Source: Sphingopyxis alaskensis RB2256 (GTDB lineage Bacteria; Pseudomonadota; Alphaproteobacteria; Sphingomonadales; Sphingomonadaceae). Taken from it: a stretch of DNA of 64,000 nucleotides. Below are positions 26,320-34,431 of the stretch, in pieces. The notes beneath the pieces were generated by a model that did not search any database, had not been told where the DNA came from, and worked only from the letters and a program-made list of their open reading frames with translations. The DNA is taken from assembly GCF_000013985.1 (NCBI RefSeq), contig NC_008048.1, forward strand, positions 3,165,001 to 3,229,000, read 5' to 3'. Both the position numbers and the translations under genes were made by a program. Positions within the stretch are counted from its first letter, which is position 1. Each line of letters opens with the position of its first letter.

Positions 26320-27933
26320 ATGACCGACCGCCGCGATTTGCTCAAACTGGCCGGTACCGGCCTCGTCGCGACGGGGCTTTCGGGCGTTGCGGGTCCGGCC
26401 GCGCTGGGGCAGGCCGCGTGTGCATCCCGGCCGTCGGTGCCGGCGTGGGCCAAGGGTTTCGATGGCCAGCGTATCGCCGACCTTGGCGACGGGCGCTTCC
26501 TCAATCCGATCATGGCGGGCGATCATCCCGACCCGTCGATCCTGAAGGACGGCGCCGATTATTATATGACCTTTTCGACCTTCGACAGCTATCCGGGGCT
26601 GGTCATCTGGCATTCGCGCGATCTGGTGAACTGGCGCCCGGTCGGGCCCGCGCTGCACCGGAATATCGGGTCGGTCTGGGCACCCGAACTCTGCAAGCAT
26701 GGCGGGCGCTTCTATCTCTACATTCCCACGAAAGGGCCGAACACGAGCTGGGTGATCTGGGCCGACCGGATCGAGGGACCGTGGAGCGATCCGGTCGACC
26801 TGAACCTGCCCAACCACATCGACCCCGGCCATGCGGTCGGCGAGGACGGGTCGCGCTGGCTGTTCCTGTCGGGCGGCGACCGCGTGCGGCTGTCGGACGA
26901 TGGGTGCAAGCGCATCGGCGAACCCGAACATGTCTATGACCCGTGGCGCTATCCATCCGACTGGGTGGTCGAAGGCTTCGCGCCCGAAGGGCCAAAGATC
27001 ACGCGGCATGGCGACTATTATTATATGATCACCGCGGTCGGCGGCACCGCAGGCCCGCCGACCGGCCATATGGTGATCGCCGCGCGCTCGACATCGATCG
27101 ACGGGCCGTGGGAAAATTGCCCGGCGAACCCGCTCGTCCGCACGGTGTCGGCCGCCGAAAAATGGTGGTCGCGCGGCCATGCGACGCTTGTCGAGGGGCC
27201 TGCGGGCGACTGGTGGGCGGTCTATCACGGCTATGAGAATGGCTTTTGGACCCTGGGGCGGCAGGCCTTGCTCGACCCCGTCGAATGGACCGACGATGGC
27301 TGGTTGCGCATGACGGGCGGCGATTTGTCGCAGCCGATCGCCAAGCCGAAAGGCGGCAGCGTCGCGGGGCCGCATGGTATGGCGCTGTCGGACGATTTTT
27401 CGTCGCTCGCGCTCGGCGCCAAGTGGAACTTCTTCAAGCCCGCGTCGGACGAACACCGTCGCGCGCGTGTCGAGGACGGCGCGCTGGTGCTGACGGCGCG
27501 CGGGGAGGCACCGGTCGATTCATCGCCGCTGCTGCTGATCGCGGGCGACCATGCGTATCGTTTCGAATGCGATATCGAGATCGCGCCCGGCGGCACCGCG
27601 GGGCTGATCCTTTTCTATGACGAGAAACTCTATTGCGGACTCGGCTTTGACCGCGATCGCTTCGTGACGCATCAATATGGCATCGAACGCGCGCGGCCGG
27701 TCAATCCGCACGGGACACGGATGCGGATGCGCGTCACCAACGACCGGCATATCGTGACTTATGACACCAGCGGCGACGGCGGACGGACCTGGGTGCGCTT
27801 CGACCGGGGGATGGAGGTGTCGGGATACCACCATAATGTGCGCGGCGGCTTCCTGATGCTGCGCCCCGGCCTCTATTCGGCGGGCGCCGGCGAGGCGCGC
27901 TTTCGCAATTTCACCTTCCGCGCGCTCGATTAA
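26320..27933 (+). CDS. GH43-family glycosidase with C-terminal beta-sandwich
   Basis: A 537-residue exported enzyme with a twin-arginine-like leader (TDRRDLLKLAGTGLVATGL). The five-bladed propeller of GH43 starts with MAGDHPDPSILKDGADYY, where Asp71 is the likely general base. Later blocks NHIDPGHAVGEDG and DWVVEGFAPEGPKI supply the pKa-tuning Asp and the acid Glu. From about residue 355 a beta-sandwich of the DUF1349/laminin-G kind follows (LSDDFSSLALGAKWNF to FRNFTFRALD). GH43 enzymes act on arabinan and xylan, so trimming of pectin side chains is likely. Its end overlaps uxaA on the opposite strand by four bases. Confidence 0.9.
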   Translation: MTDRRDLLKLAGTGLVATGLSGVAGPAALGQAACASRPSVPAWAKGFDGQRIADLGDGRFLNPIMAGDHPDPSILKDGADYYMTFSTFDSYPGLVIWHSRDLVNWRPVGPALHRNIGSVWAPELCKHGGRFYLYIPTKGPNTSWVIWADRIEGPWSDPVDLNLPNHIDPGHAVGEDGSRWLFLSGGDRVRLSDDGCKRIGEPEHVYDPWRYPSDWVVEGFAPEGPKITRHGDYYYMITAVGGTAGPPTGHMVIAARSTSIDGPWENCPANPLVRTVSAAEKWWSRGHATLVEGPAGDWWAVYHGYENGFWTLGRQALLDPVEWTDDGWLRMTGGDLSQPIAKPKGGSVAGPHGMALSDDFSSLALGAKWNFFKPASDEHRRARVEDGALVLTARGEAPVDSSPLLLIAGDHAYRFECDIEIAPGGTAGLILFYDEKLYCGLGFDRDRFVTHQYGIERARPVNPHGTRMRMRVTNDRHIVTYDTSGDGGRTWVRFDRGMEVSGYHHNVRGGFLMLRPGLYSAGAGEARFRNFTFRALD

Positions 27934-29408
27934 AGCGTCACGCCCGATTTCCAGATCGCGATGTCGCGCTCCTCATTTGCTTCGGCTTTGGTCGGGGCGC
28001 CCGAAGCGGTGGCGGCGATCAGGTCGAGCAGGGCCTCGGCCGACCGCTCGAAGCCGTTGTCCAGCACTCGCCCCGCGTCGAAGTCGATCCACCCCGCCTT
28101 GCGCGCCGCGAGGTCGCTGTTCGACGCGATCTTGAGCGTCGGCGCCGGAAAGCCGAGCGGGGTGCCGCGTCCGGTGGTGAAGAGGATGATCGTCGCGCCC
28201 GCCGCGGTCAGCGCGGTCGAGGAGACGGCGTCGTTGCCCGGTGCTTCGAGCAGGGTCAGGCCGGGCAGGCGCGCCTCGCCGCCATAGCGCTGGACATCGA
28301 CGAGCGGCACCCGCCCGCCCTTTTGCACCGCGCCGAGCGACTTTTCCTCCAGCGTCGTGATCCCGCCGGCGATATTGCCGGGTGAGGGATTTTCGCTCAC
28401 CGGCTCGCCGTGGCGGATGAAATAGTCCTTGAAGTCGTGGACGAGCGCGACCGTATCGTCGAATACCGCGCGCGACACAGCGCGATCCATCAACAATTGT
28501 TCGGCACCGAAAATCTCTGGGATCTCGGTCAGCACCACCTTGCCGCCCGCCGCCGCGACCGCATCGGCCATGCGCCCGACGAGGGGGTTGGCGGTGAGGC
28601 CCGAAAGCCCGTCCGATCCGCCGCATTTGACCCCAAGCACCAGCTTCGACAGCGGCGCTTCGGTCCGCACCATATCGCCGCAATGCTCGACCAGCTCGTC
28701 GATCAGCGCGAGGCACGCGGCTTCGTCGTCCTCAACCGCCTGCGCCGACAGCGTGCGGATATGCGCGCGGCGATCGGCGGGAATCAGGTCGAGCAGCGCG
28801 CCGAGCTGGTTGCTCTCGCACCCCAGGGCGACGATGAGCACGCCGCCGGCATTGGGGTGCTGCGCAAGCGCCGCGAGCAGCTTGCGCGTATGGCCCAGAT
28901 CATCACCGAGCTGCGAACAGCCGAAGGGATGCTTGAAGGCGTGGACGCCGTCGACGCGCCCGGCATGGCGTTCGCCCGCGATCCGCGCAACGCGCGCGGC
29001 GAGATTGCCGACGCAGCCGACGGTCGGCAGGATCCAGATTTCATTGCGTGTGCCAACGCGCCCGTCGGCGCGGACATAGCCGCGAAAAGCCGTCGATGGT
29101 GCCGCGGCGGCGGCCTGAACCGGCTGCGGACTATAATGATAATCGCCCTTGTCGCCGAGCGCAGTCGCCAGATTATGGCGGTGAACAGGCTCGCCCGGTG
29201 CGATGTTCGCGGCGGCGCGCCCGATGGGGAAGCCATATTTGACCACCGGCGAGCCGCGCGCGATCGCCGCGAGGGCGATTTTGTGTCCGCGCGGCACCGC
29301 AGCCGCAGCGCGAATATCCTCATCGGCGAACAGCAGCTGGCCCGGCGCAATATCCGCGATCGCGGTCGCCACATTGTCGCCGTCGCCGATACGGATCGCG
29401 CGATTCAT
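27930..29408 (-). CDS. uxaA: Altronate dehydratase
   Basis: Dehydrates D-altronate to KDG in the galacturonate branch. The 492-residue length is normal for the full two-domain enzyme (SAF-like N-terminal domain plus the large domain). The recognisable blocks are GYVRADGRVGTRNEIWILPTVGCV, HPFGCSQLGDDL, GCESNQ, LGVKCGGSDGLSGLTANPLVG and FTTGRGTPLGFPAPTLKIASNS. The start at 29408 is taken because the alternative at 29432 would lie inside the operator at 29428-29439. It is transcribed towards GH43 and divergent from the transporter operon. Confidence 0.94.
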   Translation of the reverse strand: MNRAIRIGDGDNVATAIADIAPGQLLFADEDIRAAAAVPRGHKIALAAIARGSPVVKYGFPIGRAAANIAPGEPVHRHNLATALGDKGDYHYSPQPVQAAAAAPSTAFRGYVRADGRVGTRNEIWILPTVGCVGNLAARVARIAGERHAGRVDGVHAFKHPFGCSQLGDDLGHTRKLLAALAQHPNAGGVLIVALGCESNQLGALLDLIPADRRAHIRTLSAQAVEDDEAACLALIDELVEHCGDMVRTEAPLSKLVLGVKCGGSDGLSGLTANPLVGRMADAVAAAGGKVVLTEIPEIFGAEQLLMDRAVSRAVFDDTVALVHDFKDYFIRHGEPVSENPSPGNIAGGITTLEEKSLGAVQKGGRVPLVDVQRYGGEARLPGLTLLEAPGNDAVSSTALTAAGATIILFTTGRGTPLGFPAPTLKIASNSDLAARKAGWIDFDAGRVLDNGFERSAEALLDLIAATASGAPTKAEANEERDIAIWKSGVTL

Positions 29409-29427
29409 CGGATATTCGCTTGCCTTT

Positions 29428-29439
29428 GACACCGGTGTC
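29428..29439. promoter_or_regulatory. LacI-type operator, copy 5
   Basis: GACACCGGTGTC, a perfect 12-base palindrome, 20 bases before uxaA and 28 bases before the hydratase gene. One site could control both divergent units. Confidence 0.78.
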
Positions 29440-29466
29440 TCTTACACCGCTTCGCGGAAGAGGGAA

Positions 29467-30258
29467 ATGGGAAAGATGGCGGCAACCAGCGATCCGGAAA
29501 ATGTGGCGCGCGCATTTATCGACGCGCGTGCGGGAAAGACACCGCTTACCGTCTATCCCGGCGCGTTTCCGCAAACGATGGCGGAGGCCTATGCGATCCA
29601 GGATCGCGCGATCGCCCTCGACGGGCGGCGCGTCGGCGGGTGGAAGGTCGGACGAATCGCCCCCGAACTCGTCGACCGCTTTGGCGGCAATCGCCTGACC
29701 GGCCCGATCTTCGCCGACGAAATCGTCGACGGTGCCGCCGATCCGGCGATGCCGGTCTATGCCGACGGCTTCGCCGCGGCCGAGGCAGAGGTGTTGCTCT
29801 GTTTCGGCGAGGTGGGCCCGCGCGACTATAGCATCGACAGCGTGAAGCAGTGCATCGCCGACGTGCGCACGGGGATCGAGATCGCTAGCTCGCCTTTCCC
29901 CGAAATCAACCGCCACGGTCCCGCAGTGACGGCGTCCGACTATGGCAACAACAAGGGGCTGATCCTCGGCCCGTCGATCCCCGACTGGCAGGATGCCGAC
30001 CTCATCCACATGCCCGTCGAGATGTTCGTCGATGGCGCGCGCGTCGGCGCCGGGACGATGGAGGCGATGCTCGACGGCCCGTTCGGATCGGCGCTGTTCC
30101 TGATCGACACATTGCGCGCGCGCGGCATTGCAATTGCGCCCGGCACCTGGGTGTCGGCGGGCGCGATCACCGGTATTCACGAGGTCCGGCCCGGCCAGCG
30201 GGCCGAAGCGCTGTTCGACGGAAAGATCCGCGTCGGCTGCACGATCACAAGTTATTAG
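29467..30258 (+). CDS. FAH-family hydratase, 2-keto-4-pentenoate hydratase-like
   Basis: A 263-residue protein of the MhpD-like branch of the fumarylacetoacetate hydrolase superfamily. Visible are VGGWKVG, the block FAAAEAEVLLCFGE with metal-ligand acids, VRTGIEIASSPFPE, and GHEVRPGQRAEALFDG-like text near the C-terminus (ITGIHEVRPGQRAEALF). It heads the run hydratase - MFS - UxaC - reductase and lies beside an operator, so it belongs to uronate use. No standard galacturonate step needs such an enzyme. It may act on a 2-keto-3-deoxy sugar acid or a side product. The start at 29467 follows GAGG closely. Confidence 0.8.
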   Translation: MGKMAATSDPENVARAFIDARAGKTPLTVYPGAFPQTMAEAYAIQDRAIALDGRRVGGWKVGRIAPELVDRFGGNRLTGPIFADEIVDGAADPAMPVYADGFAAAEAEVLLCFGEVGPRDYSIDSVKQCIADVRTGIEIASSPFPEINRHGPAVTASDYGNNKGLILGPSIPDWQDADLIHMPVEMFVDGARVGAGTMEAMLDGPFGSALFLIDTLRARGIAIAPGTWVSAGAITGIHEVRPGQRAEALFDGKIRVGCTITSY

Positions 30259-30280
30259 AAGCGCAACACGGGAGAGGATG

Positions 30281-31588
30281 ATGGCACAGGCAATCGCAGA
30301 CAGGGGTGCGGCGGTGCCGGTGCCCCGTTCGGGCCGCTACCGCTGGCTGATCGTCGCGGTGCTCTTCGCCGCGACCACCGTCAACTATATCGACCGCACC
30401 ATGCTCGGCCTGCTCGCGCCGACGCTTGGGCAGGAGCTGGGGTGGAGCGAGAATGACTATGGCAACATCGTCACCGCATTCCAGGCGGCCTATGCACTCG
30501 GCTTTCTGTTCATGGGCTGGCTGATCGACCGCTTCGGACCCAAGATCGGCTATGCGATCGCGATCGGCATCTGGACGGTCGGCCATGTCGCGCACGGCTT
30601 TGCGTCGTCGGTCGTCTCCTTCATGCTTGCGCGCGTCATACTGGGCGTCGGCGAAGCGGGGCATTTTCCCTCGGTCGTCCGCGCGTCGAGCGAATGGTTC
30701 CCGCAAAAGGAACGCTCCTATGCGATCGGCTGGGTCAATAGCGCGACGACGATCGGCGTCATCCTGACCGCGCCGACCGTCGCGCTCTTCATGCGCGTGC
30801 TCGGCTTCGATTGGCGTGAAACCTTCATCTATACCGGCATTTTCGGCGTCGTCCTGCTGCTGCTCTGGCTCTGGCTCTACAGCAACCCGCGCGAAAGCGG
30901 GAAGGTCAGCGAGGCCGAACTGGCGTGGATCGAGCATGACCCGCCCGAACAGGTCGAACGCATCGGCTGGAGCCGGATCGTCACCAAGCGCGAAGCCTGG
31001 GCCTTTGCGATGGCCAAGTTTCTGACCGACCCGGTGTGGTTCCTGATGCTCTTCTGGCTGCCCAAATATTTCAGCTCGACTTATGATGTGGACCTCAAGA
31101 TCGTGCTGCTGCCGATGATCATCATGTATCTGCTCTCCGATGTCGGCAGCATCCTCGGCGGCTGGGTGTCGTCGAAGCTGATCCAGACCGGCCACAGCGT
31201 CAATTTTGCGCGCAAGGTGACGATGATCGGCGCGGGCCTTTGCGTATTGCCGCTCTTGTTCGTGACGGGGCTCGAAAATATGTGGCTCGCGGTCGTGCTG
31301 ATCGGCATCGCGCTCGCGGGGCATCAGGCCTTTTCCTCGACGATCCTGTCGATCCCGCCCGACATGTTTCCGAAACGCGCGGTCGGATCGGTAATCGGGC
31401 TCGGCGGTTTCATGGGCGGCGTCGGCGGCATGATCATGGCGAAGTCGACGGGGCTTGTGCTCGATGCGACGGGGGGCAATTACACCCTCATCTTCGCCGC
31501 CTGCACCACCGTCTATTTCCTCGCGGTGCTCGCGGTGCATATCCTCAGCCCGCGCCTCGCGCCGGTCAGCGTCGAAGGCGCGAAATAG
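30281..31588 (+). CDS. exuT: MFS transporter, hexuronate (ExuT-like)
   Basis: A 435-residue inner-membrane transporter of the anion:cation symporter family with about 12 hydrophobic segments. The N-terminal block VNYIDRTMLGLLAPTLGQELGW and FMGWLIDRFGPKIGYAIAIGIW are typical, as is GVGEAGHFPSVVRASSEWFP. Next to UxaC and the reductase, uptake of galacturonate or glucuronate is the natural role. Two adjacent ATGs exist (30278 and 30281). GGAGAGG abuts the first, so the second is listed. uxaC begins four bases after the stop. Confidence 0.9.
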   Translation: MAQAIADRGAAVPVPRSGRYRWLIVAVLFAATTVNYIDRTMLGLLAPTLGQELGWSENDYGNIVTAFQAAYALGFLFMGWLIDRFGPKIGYAIAIGIWTVGHVAHGFASSVVSFMLARVILGVGEAGHFPSVVRASSEWFPQKERSYAIGWVNSATTIGVILTAPTVALFMRVLGFDWRETFIYTGIFGVVLLLLWLWLYSNPRESGKVSEAELAWIEHDPPEQVERIGWSRIVTKREAWAFAMAKFLTDPVWFLMLFWLPKYFSSTYDVDLKIVLLPMIIMYLLSDVGSILGGWVSSKLIQTGHSVNFARKVTMIGAGLCVLPLLFVTGLENMWLAVVLIGIALAGHQAFSSTILSIPPDMFPKRAVGSVIGLGGFMGGVGGMIMAKSTGLVLDATGGNYTLIFAACTTVYFLAVLAVHILSPRLAPVSVEGAK

Positions 31589-31592
31589 GCCC

Positions 31593-33005
31593 GTGCCGCG
31601 TCCGCTGTACCTGTCACCCGACCGCCTCTTCCCGTCCGACCCGGCGCAGCGCGACATCGCGCGCCGGCTGTATAAGGCGGTCGCAGGTCTGCCGATCGTC
31701 AGCCCGCACGGCCACACCGATCCGGCATGGTTCGCGGGCGATGCGCCGTTCGGCAATGCTGCGGAGCTGCTGCTCCATCCCGATCATTATGTGTTCCGCA
31801 TGCTCTATTCGCAGGGGGTGTCGCTCGACGCGCTCGGGATCGGCAACGCCGACGCCGACCCGCGCGAGAGCTGGCGGCTGTTCGCTGAAAACTACCATCT
31901 CTTCCGCGCCACCCCGTCACGGATGTGGATGGACTGGGTGTTCGCCGAGGTGTTTGGCTTCGACGTGCAATTATCGGCAGAGACGTCGGACCTTTATTAC
32001 GACCGCATCACCGAAGCACTGGCGATCGACGCCTTTCGCCCGCGCGCGCTGTTTGACCGCTTCGGGATCGAGGTGATCGCGACGACCGAAAGCCCGCTCG
32101 ACAGCCTCGACCATCACGCCGTCATCCGCGCCGCCAACGCCAGCGGCGAGTGGGGCGGGCGCGTTATTACGGCCTATCGCCCCGATCCCGTGGTCGATCC
32201 CGAATTTGAAGGATTCCGCGACAATCTTGCGCGTTTCTCCAACCTGTCGGGCGAGGATGCATTCAGCTATTCGGGCTATCTCGCGGCACATCGCAAGCGC
32301 CGCGCCTTCTTCGCCAGCATGGGTGCGACCTCGACCGATCACGGGCACCCGAGCGCGGCGACCGCCGATCTGTCGGAGACGCAAGCCGAGGCGCTGTTCG
32401 CGCGCGTTACGGGCGAGGATATGAGCGCCGCCGACGCCGAGCTGTTCCGCGCGCATATGCTGACGGTGATGGCGGGGATGAGCCTCGACGACGGCCTCGT
32501 CATGCAGATCCACCCCGGCGCCTTCCGCAACCACAACCCCTGGTTGTTCGCGAATCATGGCCGCGACAAGGGCGCCGACATCCCGACCGCAACCGATTAT
32601 GTCCACGCGCTGCGCCCGCTGCTTGGGCGTTATGGCAATGAGGCGGATCTGACGATCATCCTCTTCACGCTCGACGAGACGAGCTATGCGCGCGAACTCG
32701 CGCCGCTCGCCGGCCATTATCCGGCGCTGAAGCTGGGTCCGGCGTGGTGGTTCCACGACAGTCCCGAAGGGATGCGGCGCTTCCGGTCGCAGATGACCGA
32801 GACCGCGGGCTTCTACAACACCGTCGGTTTCAACGACGACACGCGCGCCTTCCTGTCGATCCCCGCGCGGCACGATGTCGCGCGGCGCATCGACTGCGGC
32901 TTTTTGGCCCAACTCGTTTCCGAGCACCGGCTCGAGGAATGGGAGGCCGCCGAACTCGCGGCCGATCTCAGCTACAATCTCGCCAAGGCGTCCTACAAAC
33001 TGTGA
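31593..33005 (+). CDS. uxaC: Glucuronate/galacturonate isomerase
   Basis: Isomerises D-galacturonate to tagaturonate (or glucuronate to fructuronate) in the cytoplasm. Length is 470 residues, as expected. Metal-binding HGH is in PIVSPHGHTDPAWF. Further family blocks are RMWMDWVFAEVFGF, TTESPLDSLDHH, DDGLVMQIHPGAFRNHN, GPAWWFHDSPEGMRRFR and TAGFYNTVGFNDDTRAFLSIPARHDVARR. The conserved region starts only a few residues after a GTG at 31593, and no ATG fits, so a GTG start is proposed. It overlaps the reductase gene by four bases. Confidence 0.95.
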   Translation: MPRPLYLSPDRLFPSDPAQRDIARRLYKAVAGLPIVSPHGHTDPAWFAGDAPFGNAAELLLHPDHYVFRMLYSQGVSLDALGIGNADADPRESWRLFAENYHLFRATPSRMWMDWVFAEVFGFDVQLSAETSDLYYDRITEALAIDAFRPRALFDRFGIEVIATTESPLDSLDHHAVIRAANASGEWGGRVITAYRPDPVVDPEFEGFRDNLARFSNLSGEDAFSYSGYLAAHRKRRAFFASMGATSTDHGHPSAATADLSETQAEALFARVTGEDMSAADAELFRAHMLTVMAGMSLDDGLVMQIHPGAFRNHNPWLFANHGRDKGADIPTATDYVHALRPLLGRYGNEADLTIILFTLDETSYARELAPLAGHYPALKLGPAWWFHDSPEGMRRFRSQMTETAGFYNTVGFNDDTRAFLSIPARHDVARRIDCGFLAQLVSEHRLEEWEAAELAADLSYNLAKASYKL

Positions 33006-34330
33006 GGCTTGGTCCCGACACGCCGCTCCCGGCCTCGGTGCAGGCGCCGGGCTACGACCGCGCCGCGCAGGCCGCCGGTATCGTTCATATCGGCATCGGC
33101 GCCTTTCACCGCGCGCATCAGGCGGTTTACACCGACGACGCGATGGGCGCGGGCGACCGCGATTGGGGCATCATCGGTGTGTCGCTGCGCTCGGGCGTTG
33201 TCGCGGCGCAGCTGGGTCCGCAGGACGGGCTCTATACCGTCAGCACGCGCAGCGCAGCGGGGAGCGCGCTGCGCCTGATCGGCTCGGTGCAGCGGGTGCT
33301 CGTCGCGGCAGACGTGCCGCAGGGGGTGGTCGATGCCATCGCGGCATCCACGACGCATATTGTCAGCTTCACAGTGACCGAAAAGGGCTATCTGCGCGCC
33401 GCCGACGGCACGCTCGACCTTGCGGCGGCCAACGGCACGTCGAGCCTCTATCGCTTCGTCGGCGCCGCGCTCGCCGCGCGCCAAGCGGCAGGACTGTCGG
33501 GGCTGACGCTGCTGAGCTGCGACAATCTGGCGAATAACGGCGCCGTTCTGGGACGGCTGATGCGGCAGTATCTCGCCGCCGAGTATCCGGGTCTTGTCGA
33601 TTGGTTCGATGCGAATTGCACCTGTCCCGCGACGATGATCGACCGCATCGTCCCCGCCACCACCGACGCCGACCGCGCGGCGGTCGAAGCCGCGCTCGGC
33701 GCGCGCGACGAGGGCGCCGTCGTCACCGAAGGCTTCAGCCAGTGGGTGATAGAGGATGATTTCGCGGGCCCGCGCCCGCGTTGGGAGGCGGCCGGGGTCG
33801 AACTCGTCGCCGATGTCGCGCCCTATGAGACCGCGAAGCTCCGGATGCTCAACGGCGCGCATTCGGCGCTCGCCTATATCGGGCTGGGGCGCGGCCATGA
33901 TTTTGTCCATCAGGCGATCGCCGATCCCGACATCTGCCCGGTGATCGAGCGGTTGATGCGCGCCGAGGCCGCGCCGACGATCGACGCGGCGCCGGGGCAG
34001 GATCTCGCCGCCTACGCCAGTGCGCTGCTCGATCGCTTCGCCAATCCGGCGCTCCATCACCGGCTGACCCAGATCGCGATGGACGGCAGCCAGAAGATCC
34101 CGCAGCGCTGGCTGGAGACGCTGGCGTGGCATCAGGCACGCGGTGCGCGGTGCCCGTCGCTCGAAGCGGCCGTTGCGGCGTGGATCGCCTTTTTGCGGAG
34201 CGGTCAGCCGGTCGACGATCCGCTGGCGGACAGGTTGCGCGAGGCGGCGGCGGGGCCCGATGCGATGGACCGACTCTTCGGCGAAGGCGGCCTGATCGCG
34301 TCGCAGTGGCAGCCCCGCAATCGAGAATAA
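33002..34330 (+). CDS. Tagaturonate/fructuronate reductase, mannitol dehydrogenase family
   Basis: An NAD(H)-dependent long-chain dehydrogenase of 442 residues. GIVHIGIGAFHRAHQAVYTDD forms the nucleotide-binding start. SFTVTEKGY, LLSCDNLANNG, QWVIEDDF and the catalytic KLRMLNGAHSALAYIG (Lys, Asn and His) follow. By sequence it is closest to the UxuB/mannitol-dehydrogenase branch. In this locus UxaA is the only dehydratase, so it should reduce tagaturonate to altronate and work as UxaB. The GTG start at 33002 forms a GTGA overlap with the uxaC stop. Confidence 0.9.
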   Translation: MRLGPDTPLPASVQAPGYDRAAQAAGIVHIGIGAFHRAHQAVYTDDAMGAGDRDWGIIGVSLRSGVVAAQLGPQDGLYTVSTRSAAGSALRLIGSVQRVLVAADVPQGVVDAIAASTTHIVSFTVTEKGYLRAADGTLDLAAANGTSSLYRFVGAALAARQAAGLSGLTLLSCDNLANNGAVLGRLMRQYLAAEYPGLVDWFDANCTCPATMIDRIVPATTDADRAAVEAALGARDEGAVVTEGFSQWVIEDDFAGPRPRWEAAGVELVADVAPYETAKLRMLNGAHSALAYIGLGRGHDFVHQAIADPDICPVIERLMRAEAAPTIDAAPGQDLAAYASALLDRFANPALHHRLTQIAMDGSQKIPQRWLETLAWHQARGARCPSLEAAVAAWIAFLRSGQPVDDPLADRLREAAAGPDAMDRLFGEGGLIASQWQPRNRE

Positions 34331-34334
34331 TCCC

Positions 34335-34425
34335 GTCATTGCGAGCGAAGCGAAGCAATCTCCAGCTATCGGTCCGCGATGTCGATGGCTGGGGATTGCT
34401 TCGTCGCTACGCTCCTCGCAATGAC
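34335..34425. repeat. Inverted repeat of the GTCATTGCGAGCG family
   Basis: GTCATTGCGAGCGAAGCGAA at the left is mirrored by CGTAGCGACGAAGCAA-type sequence and TCGCAATGAC at the right. It lies just after the reductase stop and before the convergent lysR stop, marking the right edge of the pectin island. Confidence 0.75.
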
Positions 34426-34431
34426 GAAGGT

